From Paenochrobactrum gallinarii (lineage in GTDB: Bacteria; Pseudomonadota; Alphaproteobacteria; Rhizobiales; Rhizobiaceae), in NCBI RefSeq assembly GCF_014205685.1, contig NZ_JACIIU010000001.1, positions 1 to 64,000 on the forward strand: a stretch of DNA of 64,000 nt. Reading direction: 5' to 3'. Position 1 is the stretch's first letter. Each line of letters begins with the position of its first letter. The notes beneath the pieces were generated by a model. That model searched no databases and had not been told where the DNA came from. It was given only the letters and a program-made list of their open reading frames with translations. Made by a program: the position numbers and the translations under genes. Shown here piece after piece: positions 48,382-57,957 of this stretch.

Positions 48382-48660
48382 ATGACCGAACAAGATTCCA
48401 ATCTCATTCTCTCCGCCTTGTCCCAGCAATTTACGGAAGACGACATTACTGTTCAGGTCGATATTTATCGCCTTGAAGAGGAAGACGGCTGGACACTGGA
48501 AGTCATTGATGAAGATGACATTTCCTTTGTCTACGAAGATCTGTTTGAAACCGATCAGGAAGCATGGAATGCATTTCTGGCTGATGTGGAAGAATATGGT
48601 CTTGCTGACATCATCGATCCAGATGAGGACGAAGATGACGAGGCGCCAAGCTATCATTAG
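48382..48660 (+). CDS. Hypothetical small acidic protein
   Basis: I do not recognise this 92-residue protein. It is very acidic, ending in a run of Asp/Glu (IIDPDEDEDDEAPSYH), with no signal, membrane helix or cysteine. The central part (VQVDIYRLEEEDGWTLEVID, then a helix EAWNAFLADVEEYG) looks like a small folded alpha/beta domain. ATG 48382 was preferred over a TTG 12 bp upstream; TGGAAAA precedes it. It stands alone between two terminators. The 48161-48381 region ahead holds only the previous terminator. Confidence 0.7.
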   Translation: MTEQDSNLILSALSQQFTEDDITVQVDIYRLEEEDGWTLEVIDEDDISFVYEDLFETDQEAWNAFLADVEEYGLADIIDPDEDEDDEAPSYH

Positions 48661-48702
48661 ATCGGTTTTTTAGTAAAACTGCTCTAATCTTTATCTTTCT
48701 AC

Positions 48703-48746
48703 GCGCATCTTATTCCGAAAACCGCTTCACACTTTTCGGGATGCGC
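48703..48746. repeat. Rhizobial intergenic palindromic repeat, divergent copy
   Basis: A 44-bp imperfect palindrome (gcgcatc ... gatgcgc) with inner tccgaaaaccg and cacttttcggg. It has the layout of the elements at 15429 and 16986, but a different core that resembles another rhizobial variant. It lies between convergent genes. Confidence 0.6.
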
Positions 48747-48759
48747 TATAGCTTAAAAA

Positions 48760-48791
48760 AAGCGGCCAGAATTTCAGGCCGCTTTTTTTGT
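48760..48791. terminator. Bidirectional terminator between convergent genes
   Basis: Stem aagcggcc (48760-48767) pairs with ggccgctt (48777-48784), flanked by A-run and T-run. It serves the CoA-transferase gene on the minus strand and can stop plus-strand transcripts. Confidence 0.85.
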
Positions 48792-48792
48792 T

Positions 48793-49941
48793 TTAACTAC
48801 CCATTTTAAGAAACTCAGCAATTTCTGCGTTATGTTCACCAAGCATGGGTGAGCGTTTATCGAGATTTAATACAGCATCAGAAAACCTGATCGGTGTGCG
48901 CAAGCCGGGCACATTTTGCGGATTGACCTGCATATTGCGCGCGATAAATTGAGGATCGCTAAAAACATCTGCGACCGAATTAATCGGCCCTGCCGGAACC
49001 TTTAATTTTTCCAGTTCCGCCAACAAAGCATCACGGCTCCAGCCCCGCGTTTTTTCCTCCAACATGGCGGTCAGACTTTCTCGATTTTTAACGCGCGCTG
49101 CATTGGTGGCATAGTTTTCATCTTCCGCCACACCATCAAGCCCGAGCAGTTTGGCCAGTTTTGCAAACTGTCCGTCATTGCCACAAGCAATGATGAAATA
49201 ACCGTCAGACACCGGCAATGTCTGATATGGAGCAATATTGGGATGCGCATTGCCCATACGTTTTGGTGCTTTGCCAGTTGCAAGATAGTTCATCCCTTGA
49301 TTGGCCAGCACTGCCGTCATGCAATCAAACAAGGCCATATCAATATGTTGCCCATGACCTGTGCGCTCGCGCATCATCAGTGCTGACTGAATGGCAATCA
49401 CACTATAAAGACCGGTAAAAATATCAGCAAAAGCCACACCGATTTTCTGTGGTTCGCGCTCCGGCTCACCGGTTAAATCCATAATACCGGCCATGCCCTG
49501 TATCATAAAATCATAACCTGCCCGCTCGGCATAAGGGCCATCATGGCCAAAGCCGGTGATTGAGCAATATATCAGCCGAGGATTGATTTTCTTGAGGCTT
49601 TCATAATCAAGCCCGTATTTTTCCAAACCGCCAAGTTTGAAGTTTTCAATCAGAACATCGGCCTGACTGACCAATTCGCGCACCAGCTCCTGACCTTGTA
49701 CGTCGCGAAAATCAGCAGTTACCGAACGCTTACCGCGATTACAGCCATGAAAATAAGCCGCTGATTGCTCACCCTCAACATCAAAATATGGCGGCCCCCA
49801 GCTGCGCGTATCATCACCTTCAGGACTTTCGACCTTGATGACATCAGCACCTAAATCCGACAAGGTTTGCCCCACCCAAGGGCCGGCTAAAATACGGGCA
49901 AGCTCAATCACTTTCAGCCCTGCCAGTGGTGTATTTTCCAT
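48793..49941 (-). CDS. CaiB/BaiF (family III) CoA-transferase, probably glutarate/succinyl-CoA
   Basis: 382-residue family III CoA-transferase. The N-terminal GLKVIELARILAGPWVGQTLSDLGADVIKVE, split by the Rossmann turn, and the catalytic Asp173 in FADIFTGLY are present. Substrate is inferred from context: it lies directly after glutaryl-CoA dehydrogenase and near its LysR regulator, the arrangement of glutarate activation in lysine catabolism. ATG 49941 was chosen over a frame start 54 bp upstream because AAGGCGA precedes it. A terminator hairpin lies between it and gcdH. Confidence 0.87.
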   Translation of the reverse strand: MENTPLAGLKVIELARILAGPWVGQTLSDLGADVIKVESPEGDDTRSWGPPYFDVEGEQSAAYFHGCNRGKRSVTADFRDVQGQELVRELVSQADVLIENFKLGGLEKYGLDYESLKKINPRLIYCSITGFGHDGPYAERAGYDFMIQGMAGIMDLTGEPEREPQKIGVAFADIFTGLYSVIAIQSALMMRERTGHGQHIDMALFDCMTAVLANQGMNYLATGKAPKRMGNAHPNIAPYQTLPVSDGYFIIACGNDGQFAKLAKLLGLDGVAEDENYATNAARVKNRESLTAMLEEKTRGWSRDALLAELEKLKVPAGPINSVADVFSDPQFIARNMQVNPQNVPGLRTPIRFSDAVLNLDKRSPMLGEHNAEIAEFLKMGS

Positions 49942-49960
49942 CTCAATCGCCTTTTTAAAA

Positions 49961-49990
49961 CAAAAACCCGCCCGCAATGTTGCGAGCGGG
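49961..49990 (-). terminator. Terminator hairpin between gcdH and the CoA-transferase gene
   Basis: cccgcccgca (49967-49976) pairs with tgcgagcggg (49981-49990) with one mismatch and a 4-nt loop; T5 follows on the minus strand. It ends only 20 bp before the CoA-transferase ATG, so most gcdH transcripts should stop here. Confidence 0.75.
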
Positions 49991-50017
49991 CACAATCACC
50001 AACCGGTCATATTGAAC

Positions 50018-51202
50018 TTAGTAAAAAGCCTGAATGCCTGTCTGCGCACGACCTAAAATCAGCGCATGGACATCATGAGTACCTTCATAAGTATTCACTG
50101 TTTCAAGGTTTTGAGCGTGACGCATCACATGATATTCAATCTGAATACCATTACCGCCGTGCATATCACGGGCATGACGGGCAATATCGAGCGCTTTGCC
50201 GCAATTGTTGCGCTTAATCAGCGAGATCATGTCGGGAGCCATGCGATCTTCATCCATCAGGCGTCCAACCCGTAAGCTTGCCTGAAGACCAAGGGTGATT
50301 TCGGTCATCATATCGGCCAGTTTCTTTTGATAAAGCTGGGTTCCGGCCAATGGCTTACCAAACTGCTTGCGATCAAGCCCATATTGACGCGCGCGGTGCC
50401 AGCAATCTTCAGCCGCCCCCATCACACCCCATGAAATACCATAACGCGCACGGTTAAGGCAGCCAAACGGCCCTTTAAGGCCGGAGACATTCGGCAGCAA
50501 TGCATCCTCACCGACTTCGACGCCGTCCATCACCACTTCACCGGTAATGGATGCACGCAGCGATAATTTGCCACCAATTTTGGGTGCAGACAGCCCCTTC
50601 ATGCCCTTTTCAAGCACAAAGCCACGGATTTGGTTGTCATGTGCAGCAGACTTCGCCCAAACCACAAAAACATCAGCAATCGGCGAATTGGAAATCCACA
50701 TTTTGGTGCCGGTCAGGCGGTAGCCGCCATCGATTTTTTCGGCGCGGGTTTTCATACCCGCCGGATCAGAACCGGCATCAGGTTCAGTCAGACCAAAACA
50801 ACCAATCAATTCACCGGAAACCAGACCCGGCAGATATTTCTTGCGCTGCTCATCAGAGCCATAAGCGTAAATCGGATAGATCACCAAAGAGGATTGCACG
50901 CTCATCATCGAACGATAGCCGGAATCAATACGTTCCACTTCGCGCGCCACCAGCCCGTAAGCTACATAGCTGGCATCGGCTGCGCCATATTCTTCCGGCA
51001 ATGTCACACCAAGCAAGCCAGCCTGCCCCATCATGCGAAACAGCTCAGGATCGGTTGATTCTTCCATATAGGCTTTTTCAATACGTGGCATCAGCACATC
51101 ATTGGCAAAACCTCTGGCTGAATCACGGATCATCCGTTCATCTTCAGTCAACTGGTCATCCAGCAATAACGGATCATCCCAAACAAAACTTGCGCGTGAC
51201 AT
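50018..51202 (-). CDS. gcdH: Glutaryl-CoA dehydrogenase
   Basis: FAD enzyme oxidising and decarboxylating glutaryl-CoA to crotonyl-CoA in lysine, hydroxylysine and tryptophan degradation. The 394-residue acyl-CoA dehydrogenase fold carries the GCDH-type C-terminal block [19 protein letters not shown] with the catalytic Glu, and [28 protein letters not shown] 51202 ([11 protein letters not shown]) follows AGGAA by 7 bp; the frame upstream to 51277 is not conserved. It is divergent from gcdR. Confidence 0.95.
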   Translation of the reverse strand: MSRASFVWDDPLLLDDQLTEDERMIRDSARGFANDVLMPRIEKAYMEESTDPELFRMMGQAGLLGVTLPEEYGAADASYVAYGLVAREVERIDSGYRSMMSVQSSLVIYPIYAYGSDEQRKKYLPGLVSGELIGCFGLTEPDAGSDPAGMKTRAEKIDGGYRLTGTKMWISNSPIADVFVVWAKSAAHDNQIRGFVLEKGMKGLSAPKIGGKLSLRASITGEVVMDGVEVGEDALLPNVSGLKGPFGCLNRARYGISWGVMGAAEDCWHRARQYGLDRKQFGKPLAGTQLYQKKLADMMTEITLGLQASLRVGRLMDEDRMAPDMISLIKRNNCGKALDIARHARDMHGGNGIQIEYHVMRHAQNLETVNTYEGTHDVHALILGRAQTGIQAFY

Positions 51203-51274
51203 ATAGTTCCTGCCTCTCCAAAAATAATAGCCGATTATGCAATCAGTCGGTATTTTCGGCAATCTATGTTTACT

Positions 51275-51307
51275 CATTCATCTATTCCGTTTAATCATAG
51301 ATGAATG
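51275..51307. promoter_or_regulatory. GcdR/LysR-type operator, perfect T-N11-A dyad
   Basis: cattcatctat (51275-51285) and atagatgaatg (51297-51307) are perfect 11-bp inverted repeats around an 11-bp centre, giving an exact T-N11-A LysR recognition motif. It lies 73 bp from the gcdH start, and its right arm includes the gcdR start codon (51305), implying autorepression. Confidence 0.75.
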
Positions 51308-52219
51308 ACATCAGTATCGCGACGGCTCCTCCCATCCACCAAGGCATTGGCAGCATTTGATGCCGTCAGCCGCTATGAAAGTTTTTCTGAAGCGGCAGAT
51401 GAACTCAGTCTGACGCAAGGTGCTGTCAGCCGCCAGATTGCAGCTCTTGAAGCGCAGCTTAATATTGCTTTATTTGAGAGAAACAGCAGACAGGTTACCT
51501 TAACGGATGCCGGTCGCAGTTATTTGCAAGCTATCCGGCCTGCCCTGGCCGCAATCCGTGCAGCATCCTTAAACATGATGAGCCATATGGGCAGCAATAC
51601 GCTTAATTTAGCACTTCTACCCACTTTCGGCACACGCTGGCTGATCCCGAAAATACCGCGCTTTGTCGCGCAATATCCTGATATTATTCTCAATTTTTCT
51701 ACCCGTATTGGCAAAGTGGATTTCGAAAAAGAAAAACTCGATGCCGCCATTCATATCGGCCAACCTGATTGGCCGGATGCAGATTTTGAGTTTTTAATGG
51801 ATGAAAAAGTACTGCCCGTTTGCAGTCCGGCATTTTTACAGGCACACCAGATTGATGATCCAGCCGACCTTCTTAAAATGCCGCTCTTTCATCTGGCATC
51901 ACGCCCCAATGCATGGGCGCACTGGTTTAAAACACTGGGCATTGAGCAGCCACCGCATAGTTCAATGCGCTTTGAGCAGTTTTCCAATGTCAGTCAGGCC
52001 TGCATTGCCGGTCTTGGCATTGCTCTGATGCCCGAATTTTTGATCCATGCAGAAATGGCAGCCGGACAGTTGGTTCCTGTCTGGCCGCATAAGATTAAAA
52101 GCCTCAGCCATTATTATTTTGTAACGCCCAAAACCCGCCAGCAGTCACCGACGGTCAAGGCTTTTAAAACCTGGCTGCTTGCTGAGATCAATCAGGAATC
52201 AGCGGAAACTTTGGCATAA
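51305..52219 (+). CDS. gcdR: LysR-family regulator of glutaryl-CoA catabolism (GcdR-like)
   Basis: 304-residue LysR-type regulator. The N-terminal winged helix-turn-helix reads [32 protein letters not shown], and the C-terminal effector domain follows from about residue 95. The opening [16 protein letters not shown] is of the GcvA/GcdR subgroup, and divergence from gcdH supports GcdR. ATG 51305 lies inside the operator with no ribosome site, so the mRNA may be leaderless. The 3' end overlaps the convergent LLM gene by 28 bp. Confidence 0.9.
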   Translation: MTSVSRRLLPSTKALAAFDAVSRYESFSEAADELSLTQGAVSRQIAALEAQLNIALFERNSRQVTLTDAGRSYLQAIRPALAAIRAASLNMMSHMGSNTLNLALLPTFGTRWLIPKIPRFVAQYPDIILNFSTRIGKVDFEKEKLDAAIHIGQPDWPDADFEFLMDEKVLPVCSPAFLQAHQIDDPADLLKMPLFHLASRPNAWAHWFKTLGIEQPPHSSMRFEQFSNVSQACIAGLGIALMPEFLIHAEMAAGQLVPVWPHKIKSLSHYYFVTPKTRQQSPTVKAFKTWLLAEINQESAETLA

Positions 52220-53202
52220 GACTGCGCTGCAATTTCATAAGAGCGCATACGTTTTTGATGATCATAGATCATGCCGGTCAGCATCAATTCATCAACACCT
52301 GTGCGCTTAACAAAATCGCGAATACCAGCACCAACGCTTTCCGCATCCCCCACAACACGACAAGAAAGCGCGTGTTGGATCACCGATTGCGCCGAGGCGT
52401 CCAGATTTTGCATATAACCTTCAACCGGCGCCGGTAACAGTCCCGGCTTACCGGTGCGCAAATTCACAAAAGCCTGCAATTGTGACGAGAACAGGAACTG
52501 TGCTTCTTCATCTGTATCGGCTGCAATCACATTCAAACCAACCATGACATATGGCTTATCGAGATATTGCGACGGCTCAAAACGCTCACGATAAATATCA
52601 ATCGCACGCTCCATATCTGCCGGAGCAAAATGCGATGCAAAAGCATAAGGCAAGCCCAGCATCGCGGCTAATTGCGCACCAAAAAGGCTGGAGCCTAAAA
52701 TCCAGACCGGCACATCAAGCCCGCCACCTGGCACAGCTTGCACACGCTGGCCTTCTTCAACAGGCCGGAAATAGCCCAACAACTCCACCACATCCTGCGG
52801 AAAAGCATTGGCATCGCTGTTGAGATTTCTGCGCAGTGCATGCGCGGTAAACTGATCCGTACCTGGGGCACGCCCAAGGCCTAAATCAATGCGCCCCGGA
52901 TAGAGCGAGGCCAGCGTTCCGAATTGTTCGGCCACCACCAAAGGTGCATGATTGGGCAACATAATGCCCCCTGCACCAACACGGATAGTTTTAGTTTTTG
53001 ACGCCACATGGCCAATGACGACAGAAGTCGCGGCACTGGCAATGCCGGGCATATTATGATGCTCAGCAAGCCAATAACGATGATAGCCGAGCTTTTCTGC
53101 AAGTTGTGCGAGTTCTGCGGTGTTGCGCAGAGACTGAGCCGGCGTGCTGCCGGCAGGCACAGGGGAAAGGTCTAAAACGGATAAAGGTGTCATGTATTTC
53201 AT
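52192..53202 (-). CDS. LLM-class (luciferase-like) flavin-dependent oxidoreductase
   Basis: 336-residue TIM-barrel monooxygenase related to bacterial luciferase. Family blocks include [20 protein letters not shown] at the start, [23 protein letters not shown] near 40, [43 protein letters not shown] (in pieces) and [13 protein letters not shown]. It belongs to the widespread alkane-monooxygenase-like MsnO8 group. The substrate is unknown. It overlaps gcdR by 28 bp tail to tail and has no obvious partner. Confidence 0.88.
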   Translation of the reverse strand: MKYMTPLSVLDLSPVPAGSTPAQSLRNTAELAQLAEKLGYHRYWLAEHHNMPGIASAATSVVIGHVASKTKTIRVGAGGIMLPNHAPLVVAEQFGTLASLYPGRIDLGLGRAPGTDQFTAHALRRNLNSDANAFPQDVVELLGYFRPVEEGQRVQAVPGGGLDVPVWILGSSLFGAQLAAMLGLPYAFASHFAPADMERAIDIYRERFEPSQYLDKPYVMVGLNVIAADTDEEAQFLFSSQLQAFVNLRTGKPGLLPAPVEGYMQNLDASAQSVIQHALSCRVVGDAESVGAGIRDFVKRTGVDELMLTGMIYDHQKRMRSYEIAAQSYAKVSADS

Positions 53203-53261
53203 ATGGATTACCTGAAAGGTAATACAAGTGTCATCACCAAAATATGACTACATTTTACAAC

Positions 53262-53292
53262 AAAAAAGGCGGGCAAATTATCAGCCCGCCTT
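53262..53292 (-). terminator. Intrinsic terminator of the RND efflux operon
   Basis: On the minus strand AAGGCGGGC pairs with GCCCGCCTT (9-nt loop) and ends in T-rich sequence. It starts 26 bp after the RND gene stop codon. Confidence 0.9.
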
Positions 53293-53317
53293 CTCATTAT
53301 TTTGACATTCCGTTCAC

Positions 53318-56300
53318 TTATGCCTGTGACGGCGAAGCATCCGAATTCTCATGTCCGGTTGCAGCGCTTTCCGTTGATGGCGCTACATCTTTTTTCGCAA
53401 TGAACGTATAGAACATCGGCACAACAAACAGGGTAAAGACAGTACCGACGGTTACACCGGTGAAGATCACCAGGCCCATCGAATAACGGGCTGCGGCACC
53501 TGCACCTGACGCCAGAATCAACGGCACAACGCCAAGCGCCATCGCAGCCGTTGTCATCAAAATCGGACGCAAACGGGTTTCAGCCGATTTGATAATTGCT
53601 TCACGGCGCGAAAGGCCAAGCTCACGCTGCTGATTGGCAAACTCCACCATCAGAATACCATGTTTGGTAATCAAACCGATCAGCGTGATCAGCCCCACCT
53701 GCGTATAGATGTTGAGTGTGCCTAAGCCTAAATTCAGTGGCACCATTGCACCGAAAATCGACAGCGGCACCGACATCATAATAATCAGCGGGTCGCGGAA
53801 GCTTTCAAACTGCGCAGCCAATACGAGATAAATCACGATAACGGCCAGACCGAAAGCGATCGCAATTGTGTTGCCCTGCTCCACTTCCAAACGAGACTGA
53901 CCGGAATAGTCGATGAAGAAACCATCCGGCATTTTCTCACGCGCAACTTCCAGCAATGTTGCCAGCCCCTGACCGGTTGTAACACCCGGCATTGGCAATG
54001 CGGAAATGGTTGCGGAGTTCAGCTGGTTAAACTGCTCAATCGCCGCAGGAGACGCATTTTCCGACACTTTTATAACTGCCGACAATGGCACCATTTCACC
54101 AGAAGCAGCGCGAACATAATAATCGCCGAGCTGTTCAGGGTTAGCACGATATTCGTCCGGCACCTGCGTGATCACATCATAACTGTGTGAATCTCGGTCA
54201 AATTTCACGAATGAAGCACCAGCAGTCAGCACACCAAGGGTTGTACCGATTTCACTGATATTCAAGCCCAATGCTGCTGCACGGTCACGGTCAATGGAAA
54301 CAGTCGTTTGCGGCGCATTATAAGAGAGCGAGTTTTGAACGATGATGAACTGACCCTTAGCCTGAGCCGCGTTTTTGATCTCTTCTGCGATTTCAAAAAC
54401 CTGATCAGACGGGCCGGTTGACTGCAGCGCAATAGAAATTGGCAAACCACCACCGGTACCCGGCAATGAAGGCGGTGCAAAAACAAATGCCTGCACACCA
54501 GCCACTTTGTCGATACGGTTGGTCAGGTCAGTTTGAATTTCTTTCTGACTGCGTGTTCTGTCATTCCAGTCATCCAGCACCCAGAGCGCGATACCCTGTG
54601 TTGTACCACCGCCCATACCGACAATATTGAAACGTGTCTGCAATTCCGGCAAATCTTCAGTCAAACTATCAATCTGCTTGGCATAAAGATTGGTATAATC
54701 AGAGGTTGCATATTGTGGCGCGTTAAAGATCGAGAACAGCGCACCTACGTCTTCTTCCGGTGCCAGTTCGCTGGATGTGTTGACAAACAAAAAGCCTGTC
54801 AGACCTACCAGTGAAACAACAATAAGCAGTGTAACCGGACGATAATTCAGTGAGCCGGAAACCCAGCGTTCATAGCCCGCTTCCAAGCGACCAAAATAAT
54901 GGTCGATGAATTTCTGAAACCGGGTCTGTTCGCCGTGTTTCAACATCCGCGAACACATCATGGGTGAGATGGTCAACGCAGCAAAACCGGAAATGATCAC
55001 CGCGCCTGCCAGCGTGAAAGCAAATTCACGGAACAGCGAGCCGGTCAAACCACCAGTAAAGCCAAGCGGCGCAAATACAGCCGCCAGTGTAATGGTCATT
55101 GCCACAATGGAACTGGTAATTTCCTTCATACCTTTGAAGGCAGCATCCATCGGCTTGAGGCCTTCCTCGATATGACGATGGATATTTTCCAAAACCACAA
55201 TCGCATCATCCACCACCAGACCGATGGAAAGAACCATCGCCAGCAAGGATAGGAGATTGATGGAGAAACCCAGCACATAAAGGAAGAAACACACACCGAT
55301 CATCGAGATCGGAATGGTCACAATCGGGATCAGAACCGAGCGGAATGAACCAAGGAAGACAATGATGACGAGAATAACAATCGCCATCGCTTCCGCAATG
55401 GTGGTGAACACTTCACGAATGGACGAACTGATCTGTTCGGTCGCATCATAAACCAAGACAATACTCATACCTTCAGGCAGAGACGCCTGAATGGATGGTA
55501 ATTCCTTGTTAACGGCAGCAGCCATATCGATCGGGTTGGCGGCAGGTGTCGGGAAAACGCCTAAGAACGTACCCTCACTGCCATTGAACGAAACAATCGT
55601 GTCATTGCTTTTGGAAGCCAGCTCAACCTTGGCAACATCGCGCAAGCGCACAACTTCATCGCCTTTTGTTTTAACCGGCATCGCACCGAAAGTTTCCGGT
55701 GTCTGCAATGTGGATTGCATCGTAATAGAGCTGGCCACATATTCGTTTTTGGTTTTACCCGGTGCCGACAAGAAGTTGGAAGCTTTAATCGCGCCCAATA
55801 TCTCGGAAGCGGTAATTCCACGCGCTGCCATCTGGATCGGATCCAGCCAAACACGCATCGAATAAACTTTACCGCCCATGATCTGGGCTTCAGCCACACC
55901 CGAAATGGTGGACATGCGCGGCTGGATAACCCGCTCCAAATATTCAGTGATCTGCTCACTGGTCATATTCGGATTGGTAGCAGCCAGATACATGGTGGCA
56001 AAATTTTGCCCTGTCCCTTTTACAATCACCGGATCATCAGATTCAGAGGGCAAATTACCGCGCACCTGATTGACCTTGGCAATCACTTCCGTCAGCGCGG
56101 CATCCGGATTTGCACCCAGCTTCATCTGCACTGTCACCGTACTCATGGAAGGACGGCTGGCAGAGGTTACATAGTCAATATTTTCAGTGGTCGCGACCGC
56201 CTGAGCAATAGGTGCCGTGATGAAACCCTGAATAAGATCAGCACTGGCACCCGCATAAGTCGTCGTCACCGTAATCACGGTTTCATCGACTTTCGGATAT

Positions 56301-56407
56301 TCGCGCACGGACAATTGGAAAATGCCCTGCGCACCGAGCAACAGGATCAACAGCGACGTTACCGTCGCCAGAACCGGTCGCCTAATAAAGATATCAGAAA
56401 AGCTCAT
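53318..56407 (-). CDS. RND multidrug efflux transporter, inner-membrane component
   Basis: 1,029-residue AcrB/MexB-type proton-driven pump. It starts MSFSDIFIRRPVLATVTSL, the usual first helix. Proton-relay aspartates are in the TM4 block SIGLVVDDAIVVLENI near residue 405. The twelve-helix arrangement with two large periplasmic loops is evident from the hydrophobic pattern. It resembles the MexF/TriC-like side of the family more than AcrB, but substrates cannot be deduced. It follows its adaptor gene by 9 bp; no outer-membrane channel gene is nearby. Confidence 0.94.
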   Translation of the reverse strand: MSFSDIFIRRPVLATVTSLLILLLGAQGIFQLSVREYPKVDETVITVTTTYAGASADLIQGFITAPIAQAVATTENIDYVTSASRPSMSTVTVQMKLGANPDAALTEVIAKVNQVRGNLPSESDDPVIVKGTGQNFATMYLAATNPNMTSEQITEYLERVIQPRMSTISGVAEAQIMGGKVYSMRVWLDPIQMAARGITASEILGAIKASNFLSAPGKTKNEYVASSITMQSTLQTPETFGAMPVKTKGDEVVRLRDVAKVELASKSNDTIVSFNGSEGTFLGVFPTPAANPIDMAAAVNKELPSIQASLPEGMSIVLVYDATEQISSSIREVFTTIAEAMAIVILVIIVFLGSFRSVLIPIVTIPISMIGVCFFLYVLGFSINLLSLLAMVLSIGLVVDDAIVVLENIHRHIEEGLKPMDAAFKGMKEITSSIVAMTITLAAVFAPLGFTGGLTGSLFREFAFTLAGAVIISGFAALTISPMMCSRMLKHGEQTRFQKFIDHYFGRLEAGYERWVSGSLNYRPVTLLIVVSLVGLTGFLFVNTSSELAPEEDVGALFSIFNAPQYATSDYTNLYAKQIDSLTEDLPELQTRFNIVGMGGGTTQGIALWVLDDWNDRTRSQKEIQTDLTNRIDKVAGVQAFVFAPPSLPGTGGGLPISIALQSTGPSDQVFEIAEEIKNAAQAKGQFIIVQNSLSYNAPQTTVSIDRDRAAALGLNISEIGTTLGVLTAGASFVKFDRDSHSYDVITQVPDEYRANPEQLGDYYVRAASGEMVPLSAVIKVSENASPAAIEQFNQLNSATISALPMPGVTTGQGLATLLEVAREKMPDGFFIDYSGQSRLEVEQGNTIAIAFGLAVIVIYLVLAAQFESFRDPLIIMMSVPLSIFGAMVPLNLGLGTLNIYTQVGLITLIGLITKHGILMVEFANQQRELGLSRREAIIKSAETRLRPILMTTAAMALGVVPLILASGAGAAARYSMGLVIFTGVTVGTVFTLFVVPMFYTFIAKKDVAPSTESAATGHENSDASPSQA

Positions 56408-56416
56408 CTGACCCGC

Positions 56417-57538
56417 CTATTGCGCTGTTGCCGGATTGGCAGGATTGACGGTATTATCGATCACGACATGCATTTTAGGTGAAAGACGGTTCTGACCAGC
56501 CGATACGATAATATCGCCGTCTTTAATGCCGCTTGTCACTTCAACCACGCCTTTAACTTTACGGCCAAGCTGTACGAATACCTGATCAACCGCCAGAGTT
56601 TCCTTTGCATCCGCGGCCGCACCTTCAGTTTTCACCGGACGAACCACAAACACATAGTCACCATAAAGACTGGATACGACCGCAGTTTGCGGAAGAGCAA
56701 TAATATTGCTTTCTTCCGGCAACTGTACAGAAACCTGCGTAAACTGACCCGGATTAAGCTGACCATTGACATTCTCAATATGGCCGCGCACCGAAACCAG
56801 ACGCGTAGACGGATTGATTTTCGGATCAATACCGGTAATTTTACCGGTAAATTCCTCACCGCTATTCGGGGTGACTTTAACCACCTGTCCGAGTTTCAGC
56901 TTGGTGATGGATTGTTCCGGCACAGTGAAATCAACTCGCATTGTTTCCATATTCTGCAAAGTCGCAATGGCAACACCGGGTGACACATACTGTCCGACAT
57001 CCACTTTGGCGATACCGATAGTACCGGAGAACGGAGCAATAAGCGTCTTCTGCTTCAACACAGCTTCAAGCTTTGCAACCTGCGCATGCGCAGATTCAGC
57101 TGATGCGGAAGCGGTATCTACATTGGAAACAGCACCCACACCTTGTGTGCGCAATGTCTGCGCACGCTTCAGGTTTTGGTCGCTCAGCACCGCAGACGCC
57201 TTGGCAGCAGCCAGATCGGCGACCTGAATACTATCATCCAACTGCACCAGCACCTGACCCTTTTGCACTTTATCATTGGCTTTGAACTGGATTTTATTGA
57301 CAACACCAGCCACTTCAAATGTCAGATCAACACCATCAGATGCATTGACCGAGCCGATTGCTTCAAGCCCGGGCGTCCAGACAGTTGGCTCCACTGTGAC
57401 AGTGGCAACTGTCATAGTTTTCTGCGGCATATTTGCGAAAAAATCCGCAATCATTTTCGAACGGAAAAGATTAAATCCAACAAGACCGCCAACAACGATT
57501 GCCAGAAATACAATTGCCAGTAACAGGCGTTTAATCAT
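56417..57538 (-). CDS. RND efflux periplasmic adaptor (membrane fusion protein)
   Basis: 373-residue HlyD/AcrA-type adaptor linking the pump to an outer-membrane channel. An N-terminal uncleaved helix (about 4-24) is followed by the lipoyl half-motif VDLTFEVAGVVNKIQFKANDKVQKGQVLVQLD near 88-120. A short alpha-hairpin (AAKASAVLSDQNLKRAQTLRTQG onward) and the beta-barrel come next (GTIGIAKVDVGQYVSPG). It is the first gene of the two-gene efflux operon. Upstream inverted repeats at 57668-57747 suggest repressor control. Confidence 0.93.
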   Translation of the reverse strand: MIKRLLLAIVFLAIVVGGLVGFNLFRSKMIADFFANMPQKTMTVATVTVEPTVWTPGLEAIGSVNASDGVDLTFEVAGVVNKIQFKANDKVQKGQVLVQLDDSIQVADLAAAKASAVLSDQNLKRAQTLRTQGVGAVSNVDTASASAESAHAQVAKLEAVLKQKTLIAPFSGTIGIAKVDVGQYVSPGVAIATLQNMETMRVDFTVPEQSITKLKLGQVVKVTPNSGEEFTGKITGIDPKINPSTRLVSVRGHIENVNGQLNPGQFTQVSVQLPEESNIIALPQTAVVSSLYGDYVFVVRPVKTEGAAADAKETLAVDQVFVQLGRKVKGVVEVTSGIKDGDIIVSAGQNRLSPKMHVVIDNTVNPANPATAQ

Positions 57539-57957
57539 CGACTTTTAGCACTCCCGATGTGCTTGAGCGCACTCACTTGTCCGAAACCATTTAAGGGGTC
57601 ACTGGCTGGGATGAAGCAAGTACGTTGGTTTTTATTTTAAAACATGTGCGCATAACTTGTGCGATATGGCTGTTTTAACAGCCTTAAGCGTTGCGCGAAG
57701 GATAGATTAAAAAACAATGAAATAAAAGGCGCTATCTTAAGGCTGTTATGCTTTATCTGCAAAAAGTTAAAACACTCAAAACCATCAGGCACACTTAAAT
57801 ATTAATACGCATAATATAAGTATAAATTACAAAATAATATTATACATCACAGAAATGTGACAGCTATGACAGAAACTATATTCAGAAAATAAATAAGGCA
57901 GCCCCATCAACTTTGACAGAACCGCCTTATCAAAAATATAAATTTCAGCAAGTAAGT
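57539..57957. other. Non-coding region between the efflux operon and tgt
   Basis: About 420 bp, very AT-rich toward tgt. It holds the inverted repeats at 57668-57747 upstream of the efflux adaptor gene. Near 57893-57935 an imperfect ataaggc/gccttat stem with a T-rich minus-strand tail may be the tgt terminator. No gene was recognised. Confidence 0.45.
57668..57747. promoter_or_regulatory. Inverted-repeat cluster upstream of the efflux operon
   Basis: A palindrome ggctgttttaacagcc (57668-57683) is followed by a 12-bp inverted repeat: aacagccttaag (57677-57688) and cttaaggctgtt (57736-57747), 47 bp apart. The unit ggctgtt thus occurs three times in 80 bp, about 130-200 bp before the adaptor gene start. 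It looks like a multi-site operator, but no regulator gene is adjacent. Confidence 0.5.
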
